Shown here: positions 34,083 to 43,090 of the stretch, piece after piece
Layout of the letters: every line of letters begins with the position of its first letter
How positions within the stretch are numbered: position 1 is the stretch's first letter
Source: G963665495 sp963677785
GTDB lineage: Bacteria; Desulfobacterota; Desulfovibrionia; Desulfovibrionales; Desulfovibrionaceae
Length of the DNA stretch: 64,000 bases
Direction: 5' to 3'
Assembly (NCBI GenBank): GCA_963677785.2
Contig: CAXXDH010000003.1
Span: 3,286,001 to 3,350,000, forward strand
The notes under the pieces: generated by a model
Databases searched by the model: none
Seen by the model: the letters and a program-made list of their open reading frames with translations, nothing else
Told to the model about the DNA's origin: nothing
Translations under genes and position numbers: made by a program

Positions 34083-34493
34083 ATGAAAAATTGGATGCTT
34101 CCCGGATTTGTTACCTTGATTTGCTGGGGATTCTGGGCGTTTATCCCCAAACTGACCACGCGATACATCAGCCCCATGAGCGCGGTTGTGTATGAGAGTA
34201 TCGGCGCCTTGGTCATGGGGGGGATTGTTCTTGCGATTCTCGATTTCCGGCCGGATGTGAACGCCAGGGGCATCTGCCTGGCTGTCGTCACCGGAATGCT
34301 GGGAATCGCCGGGGGCTTGGGATTTTTGTTTGCCGTCAAGTCGGGCAAGGTGTCTGTCGTCGCCATGTTCACCTCTCTCTCGCCCCTGATCACCATCGTA
34401 TTGGGATATCTGGTGCTTAACGAATCCATAACCGTAAAAGAGGGCCTCGGCGTCATCAGCGCTTTTGTTGCCATCTTTTTGTTTGCAGCCTGA
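34083..34493 (+). CDS. Half-length EamA (DMT) family transporter
   Basis: 136 aa from ATG at 34083, with AGGAGGAAG upstream. Five hydrophobic helices are visible (LPGFVTLICWGFWAFIPKL; SAVVYESIGALVMGGIVLAI; ICLAVVTGMLGIAGGLGFLF; VVAMFTSLSPLITIVLGYLV; EGLGVISAFVAIFLFAA). It contains one EamA repeat instead of two. Such half-size members probably act as dimers. The exported substrate is unknown. It is first in a two-gene operon with a DUF169 gene, downstream of the putative SARP site. Confidence 0.85.
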   Translation: MKNWMLPGFVTLICWGFWAFIPKLTTRYISPMSAVVYESIGALVMGGIVLAILDFRPDVNARGICLAVVTGMLGIAGGLGFLFAVKSGKVSVVAMFTSLSPLITIVLGYLVLNESITVKEGLGVISAFVAIFLFAA

Positions 34494-34526
34494 CGGTCAA
34501 TCTATTGTATCGAAAAGGAGTAGACC

Positions 34527-35306
34527 ATGATCGAGCAACTCACCGAATTTCTGGATGTTCTTGGACTAAGCGAAAAACCGATGGGACTGTTTTATACGGA
34601 CCAACCACCCGAATTCGGGGTATCCCCCAAACGTATGACCTCTTTGAGTGTCTTGACGCCGGAGAACAATCAGGGCGTGGGCTGGAGTTCGTGTTTGCTT
34701 TCAAAGATACGCTATGCGCGCCGGAAAAATTGTCCGGCTTTTTTTGACCGGGAGCATTACGGGTGCTTGGGCGGAGCTTTTTTTATGGGGTTCAAATCGT
34801 ATTATGAACCATTTGAACCGGCTCTCATCTCCACGGGCGACCCCGGCCGGATAGAAGGGGAGCAATACGTGGATTCAATCGAAACAGGCAAACAATTTTA
34901 TGATATGTTCAATCCGCCCGCAGCGGGCGGCAAGGTCCTTGTATTTCAGCCTCTTGAGCAGTGCACCCCTGATCAGCGACCTGAAATTGTTCTGCTGTTT
35001 CCTGACCGGGACAGCCTGATTGGCTTAAATGCACTTACCGTGTTTGTTACCCGAAATCCTCATGCTGTTCAGATTCCTTTCGGCATGGGGTGCGCGGCCC
35101 TTGTTTCCTGGCCGCGGCGGTTAAGGCAGAATGGAGAAGAGGGCGCAGTTATCGGCGGATTTGATATTAATTGTATCAAGTATTTCAAATCGCAAGAATT
35201 CACCTATGCGGTGCCGTATGAGCTTTTTCTGAAGATGCTGGATGCCTGGCCCAGGTCGGTTTTAGGCACCCGTGCCTGGCAGCGGTTGAGAAAAAGGGAA
35301 TCGTAG
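34527..35306 (+). CDS. DUF169 family protein
   Basis: 259 aa with AAAAGGAGTAG before the ATG. Segments such as LGLSEKPMGLFYTD, CPAFFDREHYGCLGGAFFMG and VQIPFGMGCAALVSWP are typical of DUF169. The several cysteines in the middle (C56, C69, C79 region and one in GMGCAALVSWP) might bind a metal or cluster, but this is not established. The family occurs mainly in anaerobes and its role is unknown. It is co-transcribed with the half-EamA transporter, 33 bp apart. Confidence 0.85.
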   Translation: MIEQLTEFLDVLGLSEKPMGLFYTDQPPEFGVSPKRMTSLSVLTPENNQGVGWSSCLLSKIRYARRKNCPAFFDREHYGCLGGAFFMGFKSYYEPFEPALISTGDPGRIEGEQYVDSIETGKQFYDMFNPPAAGGKVLVFQPLEQCTPDQRPEIVLLFPDRDSLIGLNALTVFVTRNPHAVQIPFGMGCAALVSWPRRLRQNGEEGAVIGGFDINCIKYFKSQEFTYAVPYELFLKMLDAWPRSVLGTRAWQRLRKRES

Positions 35307-35415
35307 GCTTGCGTTGAGGAAAAAAATCATATCTGGTTGGAAAGGTTGCTGTCGTCCAAGCAGCGGATGATATGGGTGAAACTGGCAGAAAATATCCGCA
35401 CTGCAGGTCCGGCGG

Positions 35416-36204
35416 CTAGTTCGTTTCGCGCGTGACCTTGCCGATCAGCCCGAGAAAGCCTTCCAGAATGGTCAGCGGATGGGGCGGACAACCTGGGATG
35501 AACAGGTCCACGGGCAGCAGGTCGCCGATTCCGGCGTTGGTTTCGCTGCTGTCCGCGTAGATGCCGCCTGAAACGGCGCAGGAACCGACTGCAATGACGA
35601 TTTTGGGCTCCGGCGTGGCTTCATAGGTTCGTAGCAGGGCCTCCCGCATGTTGCGGGTCACCGGACCGGTCACGACCAGACCGTCGGCATGGCGGGGGGA
35701 AGCCACGAAATCAATGCCGAAGCGCCCCAGGTCAAAGACAATGGTTGTGAGCACGTTGATGTCGGCTTCGCAGGCATTACAGCCCCCGGCGCTGACCTGG
35801 CGCAAGCGGAGAGAGCGGGCGAACAGCCGCGCCCTTTCCGGTTCCAGGGGCGACATGGGAATCCCTTGCGCTGCCTCGGTGCGCGTTGCGCCGCTGACTA
35901 TCAGGTCCGCGCGGCGCCGGGCCGCAAGCCGGAATTCCTTGCCAAAGGCAATGGCGCCTGTTCCGCAGGCTTGGGCGCACGCGCCGCAGAACAGGCAGCG
36001 GCCGAGGTCGATGCCCAAGCCCTGGGCATTCTGAAACAGCGCCCCTGTGGGGCAGGCTTGCAGACACGCGGAGCAACCGCTTGCGCAACGTTCGGGATGC
36101 AGTTCGGGCAGCCCGCGGTATCTGTCCGGGAGGTTCGCCGGTTTGGCAGGATAGCCCACAGTCCGGTATTTTTGCCGCAGCCGTTCCACTAATACGCCCA
36201 GCAT
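35416..36204 (-). CDS. Ehr complex small subunit (HyfI/NuoB-like) fused to ferredoxin domain
   Basis: 262 aa, last gene of a six-gene operon. Residues 40-84 carry two ferredoxin motifs (C40/C44/C47/C51 and C70/C73/C76/C80). The rest is a NuoB/hydrogenase small-subunit domain with proximal [4Fe-4S] ligands C142, C145 (GGCNACEADIN), C209 (GSCAVSGG) and C239 (PGCPPHP) all present. It thus combines HyfH-like and HyfI-like functions, relaying electrons within the peripheral arm. AAGGAATTC precedes the ATG; 15 bp separates it from the large subunit. Confidence 0.9.
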   Translation of the reverse strand: MLGVLVERLRQKYRTVGYPAKPANLPDRYRGLPELHPERCASGCSACLQACPTGALFQNAQGLGIDLGRCLFCGACAQACGTGAIAFGKEFRLAARRRADLIVSGATRTEAAQGIPMSPLEPERARLFARSLRLRQVSAGGCNACEADINVLTTIVFDLGRFGIDFVASPRHADGLVVTGPVTRNMREALLRTYEATPEPKIVIAVGSCAVSGGIYADSSETNAGIGDLLPVDLFIPGCPPHPLTILEGFLGLIGKVTRETN

Positions 36205-36219
36205 GCCGAATTCCTTTTC

Positions 36220-37701
36220 CTACAGATCATGTCCGCAGTAGGATAGATTGAAACTTTTATTGCACAGGGGAAAATCCGAAATTTCCGTATTGCGCAACGC
36301 CATGGCCAGTCCGGCCCAGTTGCGCAGGGACGGGTCCGTGACCTTGTACCAGGCGAAACTTCCGTCCGGTCCGCTGGCCGCCACATGACAGACGGCGCCG
36401 CGCCAGCCCTCGATCAGGGATACTGCCAGAGTATCCGGGCGTAGTTCGGGAATGGTTGCCTGCGGACGTACGCAGCCTTCCGGAAGCGCGCCGAGCAGCG
36501 TACGGATGATTTCCACGGAGTCGTCCACTTCGTTCCGCCGGACCGTGGCCCGGGCCAGCACGTCGCCGCTATCGCAGGTGCGCGGCGGATGCGCGTGCGG
36601 CGGCGCCGCAGGCTGCGGAAAAGCGCAGCGGATGTCGCGCGGCAGTCCGCTGGCTCTGGCCGCCGGTCCCACAAGGCCCAGTTCCAGGGCGGTGCGCGTA
36701 CTGACCTGTCCGGTTTTTTCAAAGCGGTTCAGCACGGAAGATGCTTTGAAAAGCAGCTTGAGCGCCCCGCGAACGTTCCGGTAGACAGAATCCAGGCGCT
36801 GCAGCAGTTCCTCGGTGCGCTGCCTGTCCGTATCGAATCCGCAGCCGCCGGGTTTGAGTACGCCGCGTCCGAAGCGGTTGCCGCAGAGCAGGGCGGTCAT
36901 GTTCAGAAAATCACCGCGTAACCGGCCGCAATAAGACGACGTGGGCAGGAAGCCAACGTCCCCTGCCAGGGCTCCCAGGTCGCCCGTATGGTTGGCCAGG
37001 CGTTCGAGTTCCAGGCAGACCGTACGCAGCATCTGCGTACGCCGGAAGGGCTGGATGCCGCCAAGCATTTCCATCGCGGCGCAACCGGCCCAGGCGTGGC
37101 CGATGGTCGTGTCTCCGGCCAGGGTTTCGAGCAAGGGGAGTGTCCGGAGGTTTGGGCCGGACGCAAGGGCTTTTTCCACGCCCCGGTGCTGGTAGCCCAG
37201 GGAAATTTCCAGCGAAAGCACCTGTTCGCCCGCGCATTGAAAGCGGAAATGACCGGGTTCGATGATGCCCGCGTGTACGGGCCCGACAGCCACCTCGTGG
37301 ATGTCCTTTCCTGCCACCTGGTAGTAGGAGGTGACGCCCGGGCGCGGACGTTTGCCGCCGGGCTGTTCCAGAAAACGGATCGGCTTCAGCCACGGATGGC
37401 CCAAAGGCACGATGCCGGATAATTCGTGAATTTCCCGCTCGAACCAGTGGGCCTGCGGGCAGGCCGGAGTGAGCGAGGGATATTCCTTGCCCGGCTTTGC
37501 GGACAGGATGGAGAGGCGGCGTTTGCCGTCGTTGGCGATCACCGCATACAACAGCTGCCGGTCCGCCGCGCCGGGAGTCGCGAGGAGCGAGACCAGACGC
37601 CAGCCCTGGGCGACTTTCTGCGTCACGTCGGCAGCGAAATTTTCAGGCGAGGCCAGGGGAATGTCCGCCAGGGGAAGGGGGGTTCCGTGTTCGAATTCCA
37701 T
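36220..37701 (-). CDS. Ehr complex large subunit (HyfG/NuoCD-like) lacking NiFe ligands
   Basis: 493 aa. An N-terminal NuoC-like domain (HWFEREIHELSGIVPLGHPW) precedes a HycE/NuoD-like domain (PVHAGIIEPGHFRFQ; YQHRGVEKAL). Where group 4 hydrogenases have the first NiFe CxxC (RVCGICGFAH), this protein reads LAGDTTIGHA (194-203). At the C terminus, where DPCYSC is expected, it reads FNLSYCG with only C480 and C489. The metal ligands are therefore missing, as in energy-converting hydrogenase-related (ehr) complexes. Its redox partner is unknown. AAGGAACTATC precedes the ATG. Confidence 0.88.
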   Translation of the reverse strand: MEFEHGTPLPLADIPLASPENFAADVTQKVAQGWRLVSLLATPGAADRQLLYAVIANDGKRRLSILSAKPGKEYPSLTPACPQAHWFEREIHELSGIVPLGHPWLKPIRFLEQPGGKRPRPGVTSYYQVAGKDIHEVAVGPVHAGIIEPGHFRFQCAGEQVLSLEISLGYQHRGVEKALASGPNLRTLPLLETLAGDTTIGHAWAGCAAMEMLGGIQPFRRTQMLRTVCLELERLANHTGDLGALAGDVGFLPTSSYCGRLRGDFLNMTALLCGNRFGRGVLKPGGCGFDTDRQRTEELLQRLDSVYRNVRGALKLLFKASSVLNRFEKTGQVSTRTALELGLVGPAARASGLPRDIRCAFPQPAAPPHAHPPRTCDSGDVLARATVRRNEVDDSVEIIRTLLGALPEGCVRPQATIPELRPDTLAVSLIEGWRGAVCHVAASGPDGSFAWYKVTDPSLRNWAGLAMALRNTEISDFPLCNKSFNLSYCGHDL

Positions 37702-37710
37702 GATAGTTCC

Positions 37711-39195
37711 TTAGCCGTTGCCTATGGCCAGAGAAGCCGCCTTGAGCAGCAGCATGCCCATGCCGGGAGAAAGATACAGCCCCAGGGAAAGCACCAGAGC
37801 CCCCAGAATCAGCGGCGGTGCGATGTGCAGCACGTTTTCCTGCGACGCGACGGGAAGCGCCTTGGGAGGCGGCCCCTGCACCATACGCACCACGGCCAGA
37901 GACATGCCAGTGAAGATGACCGCCAGGCAGAGCAGATAGAGTACGGCCGGAATGATTCGTCCGCCGTCGAGCATGGCTTTCAGGATGGTGAATTCGCTGA
38001 CAAAGGTGCCGAAGGGCGGCGAGCCCACAATGCTCAGAAACAGCGCTGTCCAGAGTACGCCCGTCCAGGGGATGACCCGCAGCATGCCGCGTGTGTCGTA
38101 ACAGGACTTGGTGTGGTAGCGGGCCAGAATGTTTCCGGCCAGAAAAAACAGTCCGGCCTTGGTCAGCGAATGGTTCACCGCATGGAGCATGGCCCCGAAA
38201 GCCGCGCCGCCGCCGATGCCCACGCCCAGCGCCAGGATGCCCATGTGCTCGACGCTCGAATAGGCCAGCAACCGCTTGTAATCTCCTTGCCCCACAATGA
38301 ATACCGCGGCCATGGCCATGGAAAACAGGCCGAAAAAGACCAGCAGATCCGATGAAAAATCGGCCAGACCGGCTGCGGTGCAGATCTGGTGCGCGCGCAG
38401 AATGCCCAGAAACGCGCAGTTGAGCAGCGCTCCCGAAAGCAGGGCCGAAACCAGCGAAGGCGATTCGCTGTGCGCATCCGGCAGCCAGTTGTGCATGGGC
38501 GCCAGGCCCATCTTGGTGCCGTAACCAACCAGCAGAAAAATGAACGCGGCCTTGAGCCAGAGCGGCTGCATGGTTGGAGCGGCCGCCAGCAGGTCCGCGA
38601 GCAGCATGGACCCGCCCCGCGCGTTTTCGTCCACCATGGAGATGGACAACAGAAGATTGCCCAGCAGCGCCAAAGCGATGCCCACCGAACAGATCATCAG
38701 GTATTTCCAGGTGGCCTCCAGCGAACGCTGCTGGCGGTGGAAATAGATCAACGGTGCGCTGGCCAGGGTGGTTGTTTCCACGCCTACCCAGAGTAACCCC
38801 AGGTGGGTCGTGCAGGTCACCAGGGTCATGGCGGAAAGAAAAAACAGCAGACAGGCCGTGAAAATGCGTTCCGGAGTATTGCGAAACGTGGTTCCGGCCA
38901 CAATATCCTGATGTTGTTTGGATTTGGCCTCGTCCCGCAGGTACCCCTGCGCGTAAACGGCGGCGGCTAGAAAAAGCAGGCTTACGATGCCCAGGAAGAT
39001 GAACCCGAGGGCGTCGATTCTGAGCAGGCCATGCCATTCCGGGGGCGTGGTTTCAAACGTTTCCGCCAGATGCAGGACCAGGGACGCATGCAGGAGAGCC
39101 ACCACGAGCAGCAGCATTCTGCGCAGCAGATCGCTGCCCAGCGCCAGCGCGAGAATGCCGCCCGCCAGGGGCGCGAGAACAAGGACCTGAATCAT
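37711..39195 (-). CDS. Ehr complex membrane subunit (HyfF/NuoN-Mrp-like)
   Basis: 494 aa with about 14 hydrophobic helices and the antiporter-like core (FLLVGYGTKMGLAPMHNWLPDAH in parts; SSVEHMGILALGVG; HAVNHSLTKAGLFFLAGN). The conserved Lys/His-containing helices match NuoL/M/N and Mrp antiporter subunits, which pump H+ or Na+ in complex I-like machines. It ends 9 bp before the large subunit start, in the middle of the operon. Confidence 0.9.
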   Translation of the reverse strand: MIQVLVLAPLAGGILALALGSDLLRRMLLLVVALLHASLVLHLAETFETTPPEWHGLLRIDALGFIFLGIVSLLFLAAAVYAQGYLRDEAKSKQHQDIVAGTTFRNTPERIFTACLLFFLSAMTLVTCTTHLGLLWVGVETTTLASAPLIYFHRQQRSLEATWKYLMICSVGIALALLGNLLLSISMVDENARGGSMLLADLLAAAPTMQPLWLKAAFIFLLVGYGTKMGLAPMHNWLPDAHSESPSLVSALLSGALLNCAFLGILRAHQICTAAGLADFSSDLLVFFGLFSMAMAAVFIVGQGDYKRLLAYSSVEHMGILALGVGIGGGAAFGAMLHAVNHSLTKAGLFFLAGNILARYHTKSCYDTRGMLRVIPWTGVLWTALFLSIVGSPPFGTFVSEFTILKAMLDGGRIIPAVLYLLCLAVIFTGMSLAVVRMVQGPPPKALPVASQENVLHIAPPLILGALVLSLGLYLSPGMGMLLLKAASLAIGNG

Positions 39196-39197
39196 GC

Positions 39198-39845
39198 TTA
39201 ATCCCGTAACGAGCAGAACCGGTCCACGTCGATGGATTCAAAGGTTCGGTTGATGTGGTGTACGGCGATTCCCATGACAAAGACCGCCACAAAGACGTCC
39301 AGCAGAATGGAAAGTTCAAGCCATACCGCGTTGTGTGTGGACATGGGAGTGCCGAACAGAAAAATGCCGTTTTCCATGATCAGATAGCCCACAACCTGCG
39401 TCAGGGCCTTGTGTCGGGCGATGATCAGCAGCAATCCGGCGAGAATGGTCGTGAACGAAGCCGGAAAGAGCAGGCCGAAGTAGATACTGGCCGGAATCTG
39501 CAAGCGGCTTTCCAGCCAGAAGGAAAATACCAGTCCTGCCAGTCCGCAGGCCACTGTCGGGCCAAAGCCCACGTAGGTTTCGACCGTGGCGGGCACGCCG
39601 ATTTTGCGCATGGTTTTGGCCAGGAGCAGGGGAAAACCAACGGCCTTGATCAGGAACACGGCCAGGCAAAGCAGCAGCAGATGCAGCTCCAGGGGCTCCG
39701 CCCCGGCAATGAGCAGGGGAGTACAGGCAAGCAGCGCGCCCTGCAGGGCGGCCAGGCTCAGCAAATGGCCGAGGCGTCCAACGCCCAGCAGTGCGAGGTC
39801 CGCCAGAATGATCAGAGCAAGCACGGTCTGCAAGGTCAACGTCAT
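39198..39845 (-). CDS. Ehr complex membrane subunit (HyfE-like)
   Basis: 215 aa from ATG at 39845 (MTLTLQTVLALI), overlapping the upstream gene by 4 bp; a longer frame to 40073 overlaps that gene and is rejected. Six or seven hydrophobic helices are visible, with IMENGIFLFGTPMSTHNAVW, the NuoK-like segment of HyfE. The length equals E. coli HyfE (216 aa). Confidence 0.88.
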   Translation of the reverse strand: MTLTLQTVLALIILADLALLGVGRLGHLLSLAALQGALLACTPLLIAGAEPLELHLLLLCLAVFLIKAVGFPLLLAKTMRKIGVPATVETYVGFGPTVACGLAGLVFSFWLESRLQIPASIYFGLLFPASFTTILAGLLLIIARHKALTQVVGYLIMENGIFLFGTPMSTHNAVWLELSILLDVFVAVFVMGIAVHHINRTFESIDVDRFCSLRD

Positions 39846-40756
39846 TGCATGTTCCTCCAGAGAGTCAGGACCAGCGCCAGAGCGGAGACGGCTCCGGCTC
39901 CGGCCAGCAGGCCGCCCAGACGTACCAGGGGCAGCCTGGCCATTATCGACTCCACTATGCCGACCAGGACCGCGGTGGCGAATACGCCGCCAAGGGCCAG
40001 TCCGGCGGAATAAAACGGGCGGGCCGGATCCAGCGGCAGCAGCAGACCGGAAAACAGCGTCGCGAATATCCACAGCTTGATGCCCGAGCCGTAGGTTATG
40101 AAAGCCAGGTCCGGACCCGAGTGGTCCAGGACCATGACTTCATGGATCATAGTAAGTTCCAGGTGCGTATTGGGATCATCCACGGGAATCCGGCAGTTTT
40201 CCACCAGCAGCAGCACGAAGAGTGACAGGGCGAGCAGCACATGGGGCAGAGTGGCGTGTTGCGGCGCGTTCATGATGCCGTTGAGGGTGAATCCGTTGCC
40301 CATCCCGGCCGCGGCCAGCAGCGTGACAAACAACACCGGTTCTCCCAGAGCGCCCAGACAGGCCTCGCGGCTGGCTCCCATGCCCTCGAAGCTTGATCCC
40401 GTGTCCAGGGCTGCCAGCATGGTCGCCATTCGGGCGGCGCCCAGCAAATAGGCGAGCAGGATAAAATCGCAGGAAAAGGAGAAGACTCCGGGCATACCGG
40501 CCAAAGGCAGTATCATCAGAGCAGCCAGAGGTCCCGCCAGCGAGAGAACCGGGCCCGTACGAAATATCCAGGTGGTGGTATCGCTGACCACAGCGCCCTT
40601 GCGCAGCAGTTTGGCCAGGTCGTAGTAGGTTTGCAGCAGCGGACGCCCGCGGCGGCCTCCGAACAGCGCCTTGACGCGGTTGATTATGCCGAAAAGCAAC
40701 GGCGATGCCACAAGCGCGGGCGCCAGCAGCCAGACGGCGTCAGGATGTATGCTCAT
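39842..40756 (-). CDS. Ehr complex membrane subunit (HyfC/NuoH-like)
   Basis: 304 aa. About eight helices are visible, with the NuoH/HyfC loop LLQTYYDLAKLLRKG, GASREACLGALGEP and ENCRIPVDDPNTHLELTMIHE, which contact the peripheral arm. NuoH-type subunits couple electron transfer to ion translocation. It overlaps both neighbours by 4 bp, showing tight translational coupling. Confidence 0.92.
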   Translation of the reverse strand: MSIHPDAVWLLAPALVASPLLFGIINRVKALFGGRRGRPLLQTYYDLAKLLRKGAVVSDTTTWIFRTGPVLSLAGPLAALMILPLAGMPGVFSFSCDFILLAYLLGAARMATMLAALDTGSSFEGMGASREACLGALGEPVLFVTLLAAAGMGNGFTLNGIMNAPQHATLPHVLLALSLFVLLLVENCRIPVDDPNTHLELTMIHEVMVLDHSGPDLAFITYGSGIKLWIFATLFSGLLLPLDPARPFYSAGLALGGVFATAVLVGIVESIMARLPLVRLGGLLAGAGAVSALALVLTLWRNMQ

Positions 40757-42762
40757 GCCAGTTTCCAGAGTAGCAAGGCCACCAATGTGACCAGCATGTA
40801 AAGGATATACAAATGGATACGGCCATGCTGCAGCAGCTTGAGCCAGTCGCAGCCCTGTCTGATTTTTTCGAACAGGGGGCCGAGAAATTTTTCACGGGCC
40901 AGGTCCGGCGCAGCCGTTTTCAACGCGCTGGGATCTGGAAAATAGTTTTCCGGCGCGTTGGTTTTCACCGACAGTCCGGTGGCAGGACCAAAGATACGGG
41001 CCAGCGGGTGGGCGAACGCAAAGCCCGTATACTGCATACGCGCATCCGGTGCCACGTAGCCGCAGTCCCAGGTGTGGTATAGGCGTGGTGGGCGCGCGGC
41101 GGAGAGACGCTTCTGCAGCAGCACCAGAGCCAGAACAAAGAGCGCGAACAACAGGCCGCAGGCAGCGATCATGGTCATGGAGGAGAAGGCCTCGCCAAGC
41201 GTTCCGGCAAGTTCCGGACTGCTGCCGGAGAGCATGGAAACCGCCGGGACAGCCAGAGAAAACAATACGGGTGCGCACAGGCCGCCGGCCAGGCAAAGCA
41301 GCGCCAGCGCCAGCATGGGCAGGAGCATATTCCGTCCGGGGTCACTGTTGGCTGCAAGGCGGGAAACCGCCGCGCTGCGCGGCTCGCCGCAGAATACCGT
41401 ACCGTAGGCCCGGGCAAAACAGGCCAGAACCAAACCGCCCACTGCGGCCAGGCCGGTGAAGCAGAGAATCCCGGCCACCTGCAGCACAATGCCGGATGAT
41501 TCAAAACCGCCGGTCAGCGAAAGGTAGAGGGCAAATTCCCCGACAAAGCCGTTGAACGGCGGCAATCCGGAGATGGCTGCCGCGCCAGCGGCAAACAACG
41601 CGGCCGTGACGGGCATCTTCTTGGCCAGCCCGCCCAGGGCGTTCAGGGAGGCGGTTCCCGTGGCCTTGAGCGCGGCTCCAGCAGCCAGGAACAGCAAGCC
41701 TTTGAAAAATGAATGATTCAGGACGTGCAGCAATGCGCCCGCGAATCCCAGGAAAGCGACTTTGGGGTTGTGCCAGGAGAGCCCTGTCAGACCGGCGCCC
41801 AGGCCAATGGCAGCGATGCCCATGTTTTCAACCGTGCTCAGGGCCAGAAGCCGTTTGAGATTCTTCTGCACCAGAGCTGCCAGTACGCCGTACAGTGCCG
41901 TGGCCAGGCCGATTCCCAGCAGCAGCGGCCCCTGCCAGCTTTGCACAGGGCCGAGAAATTCGAACGTCCGGCAGAGGCCGTAAATCCCGGCGTTGACCAT
42001 AGCCCCGGACATCAACGCGGAAACATGGCTGGGCGCCGCCGGATGGGCCTCGGGCAGCCAGATATGCAGGGGGGCGAATCCGGCCTTGGCGCCAAATCCC
42101 ACCAGGGCCAGAATGAAGATAACAGCCGCCGTGGCAGGAGGCAGATTGGGAGCCGCCATGCGATACGCGTCAAAGGAAAAAGAATCGGCCTGCCCGGAGA
42201 GCAGCGCAAAGGCGGCCAGTAAAAAGAACGCCCCCAGATGAGCGGCAACCAGGTAGACCCAGGACGCTTCACGTACGTCGGCCTTGTCGTCTTCAAAGGC
42301 GACCAGGAAAAAAGGCGTCAGAGACATGAATTCCCAGACAATGAGAAACAAAAAGCCGTCGTCGACCACCGGAACCAGAGCCATGCCCGCGGCCAGGAGA
42401 TTGAGAAAAAACCAGTGGGCGCCGAGATTCCGGCGTCCCTGCCATGCCTGGAGATAACGCGCCCCATACAAGGCGCAAAGGCCTGTGAGCAGAAAAACGG
42501 GCAGCAGAAAAAAACGGGAGAGCGAGTCGATTGCGATGCGCAGCATTCCCAAAGGGAGTTGGCTGCTGCAGCTAAAAACAACTTCTGGGCCGGACCAGTC
42601 CGCAAGCAGCGCCACGAGGCCCGCCAGTGATCCGAGCACAGCGCTCCACGAACCGATTCCGTTCGCTGTTCGGGATCGTCCGGCTGCAAGACTTGCCAGG
42701 GCGCCCCCCGCGTACAGGGCAATGGCCATAAGAAAAAAACAGAGACTTACTGACTGTCCCAT
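40753..42762 (-). CDS. Ehr complex membrane subunit (HyfB/NuoL-like)
   Basis: 669 aa, first gene of the ehr operon. Around 16 hydrophobic helices are visible. The antiporter core shows FGAKAGFAPLHIWLPEAHPAAP (in parts), STVENMGIAAIGLGAG and HVLNHSFFKGLLFLAAGA. The C-terminal extension contains RLYHTWDCGYV, as in HyfB/HycC. It probably translocates H+ or Na+. The gene is preceded by a 590-bp spacer with a candidate promoter. Confidence 0.9.
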   Translation of the reverse strand: MGQSVSLCFFLMAIALYAGGALASLAAGRSRTANGIGSWSAVLGSLAGLVALLADWSGPEVVFSCSSQLPLGMLRIAIDSLSRFFLLPVFLLTGLCALYGARYLQAWQGRRNLGAHWFFLNLLAAGMALVPVVDDGFLFLIVWEFMSLTPFFLVAFEDDKADVREASWVYLVAAHLGAFFLLAAFALLSGQADSFSFDAYRMAAPNLPPATAAVIFILALVGFGAKAGFAPLHIWLPEAHPAAPSHVSALMSGAMVNAGIYGLCRTFEFLGPVQSWQGPLLLGIGLATALYGVLAALVQKNLKRLLALSTVENMGIAAIGLGAGLTGLSWHNPKVAFLGFAGALLHVLNHSFFKGLLFLAAGAALKATGTASLNALGGLAKKMPVTAALFAAGAAAISGLPPFNGFVGEFALYLSLTGGFESSGIVLQVAGILCFTGLAAVGGLVLACFARAYGTVFCGEPRSAAVSRLAANSDPGRNMLLPMLALALLCLAGGLCAPVLFSLAVPAVSMLSGSSPELAGTLGEAFSSMTMIAACGLLFALFVLALVLLQKRLSAARPPRLYHTWDCGYVAPDARMQYTGFAFAHPLARIFGPATGLSVKTNAPENYFPDPSALKTAAPDLAREKFLGPLFEKIRQGCDWLKLLQHGRIHLYILYMLVTLVALLLWKLA

Positions 42763-42800
42763 AACAACCGCCAGAACTAGAGTATTTTAGGTGTTTTGGG

Positions 42801-42829
42801 TCCCTATGCCTGAAGGTTCGCTTTGTCAA
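42801..42829 (-). promoter_or_regulatory. Candidate promoter of the ehr operon
   Basis: On the minus strand TTGACA (42829-42824) is followed after 17 bp by TAGGGA (42806-42801), about 40 bp before the first ehr start codon. The -35 is perfect; the -10 is poor. Confidence 0.35.
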
Positions 42830-43063
42830 TATTATACGGAAAATATTTTTTTCAATTAAAAAAACTGACTAATAACCGACAAAACAGGTCGTAGAATATG
42901 TATGGAATGGGCAGCGAGAACATAAAAAAGGGCAACTGTCTGATTTTTCGTTGTTTTAACCTTACCAAAAATTCATAAGCCGGAAAGGTAACGTTAATCT
43001 TATGAGCTTAGAGTTTTAGTTATCCAATTACTCTCCCTTTTTTTGAGACCACCCACTTGCCTG
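42830..43063. other. AT-rich spacer, possible small-RNA gene on the plus strand
   Basis: About 230 bp without a protein gene. It contains an inverted repeat TCATAAG/CTTATGA (around 42972-43006) and ends at a strong plus-strand terminator (43064-43090) with no gene in front of it. A terminated transcript beginning in this spacer would be a non-coding RNA, but no known RNA family was recognised and no clear plus-strand promoter was seen. Confidence 0.3.
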
Positions 43064-43090
43064 AGCCCCTGCCAAAAGCGGGGGCTTTTT
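43064..43090 (+). terminator. Rho-independent terminator
   Basis: AGCCCCTGC and GCGGGGGCT form a 9-bp stem (one G-U pair) with loop CAAAA, followed by T5. It directly precedes the group II intron-like sequence. Confidence 0.85.

Noticed and set aside
39846..40073. N-terminal extension of the HyfE-like subunit
   Set aside because: It would overlap the upstream subunit by over 200 bp; ATG at 39845 gives the family length and a normal ATGA overlap.
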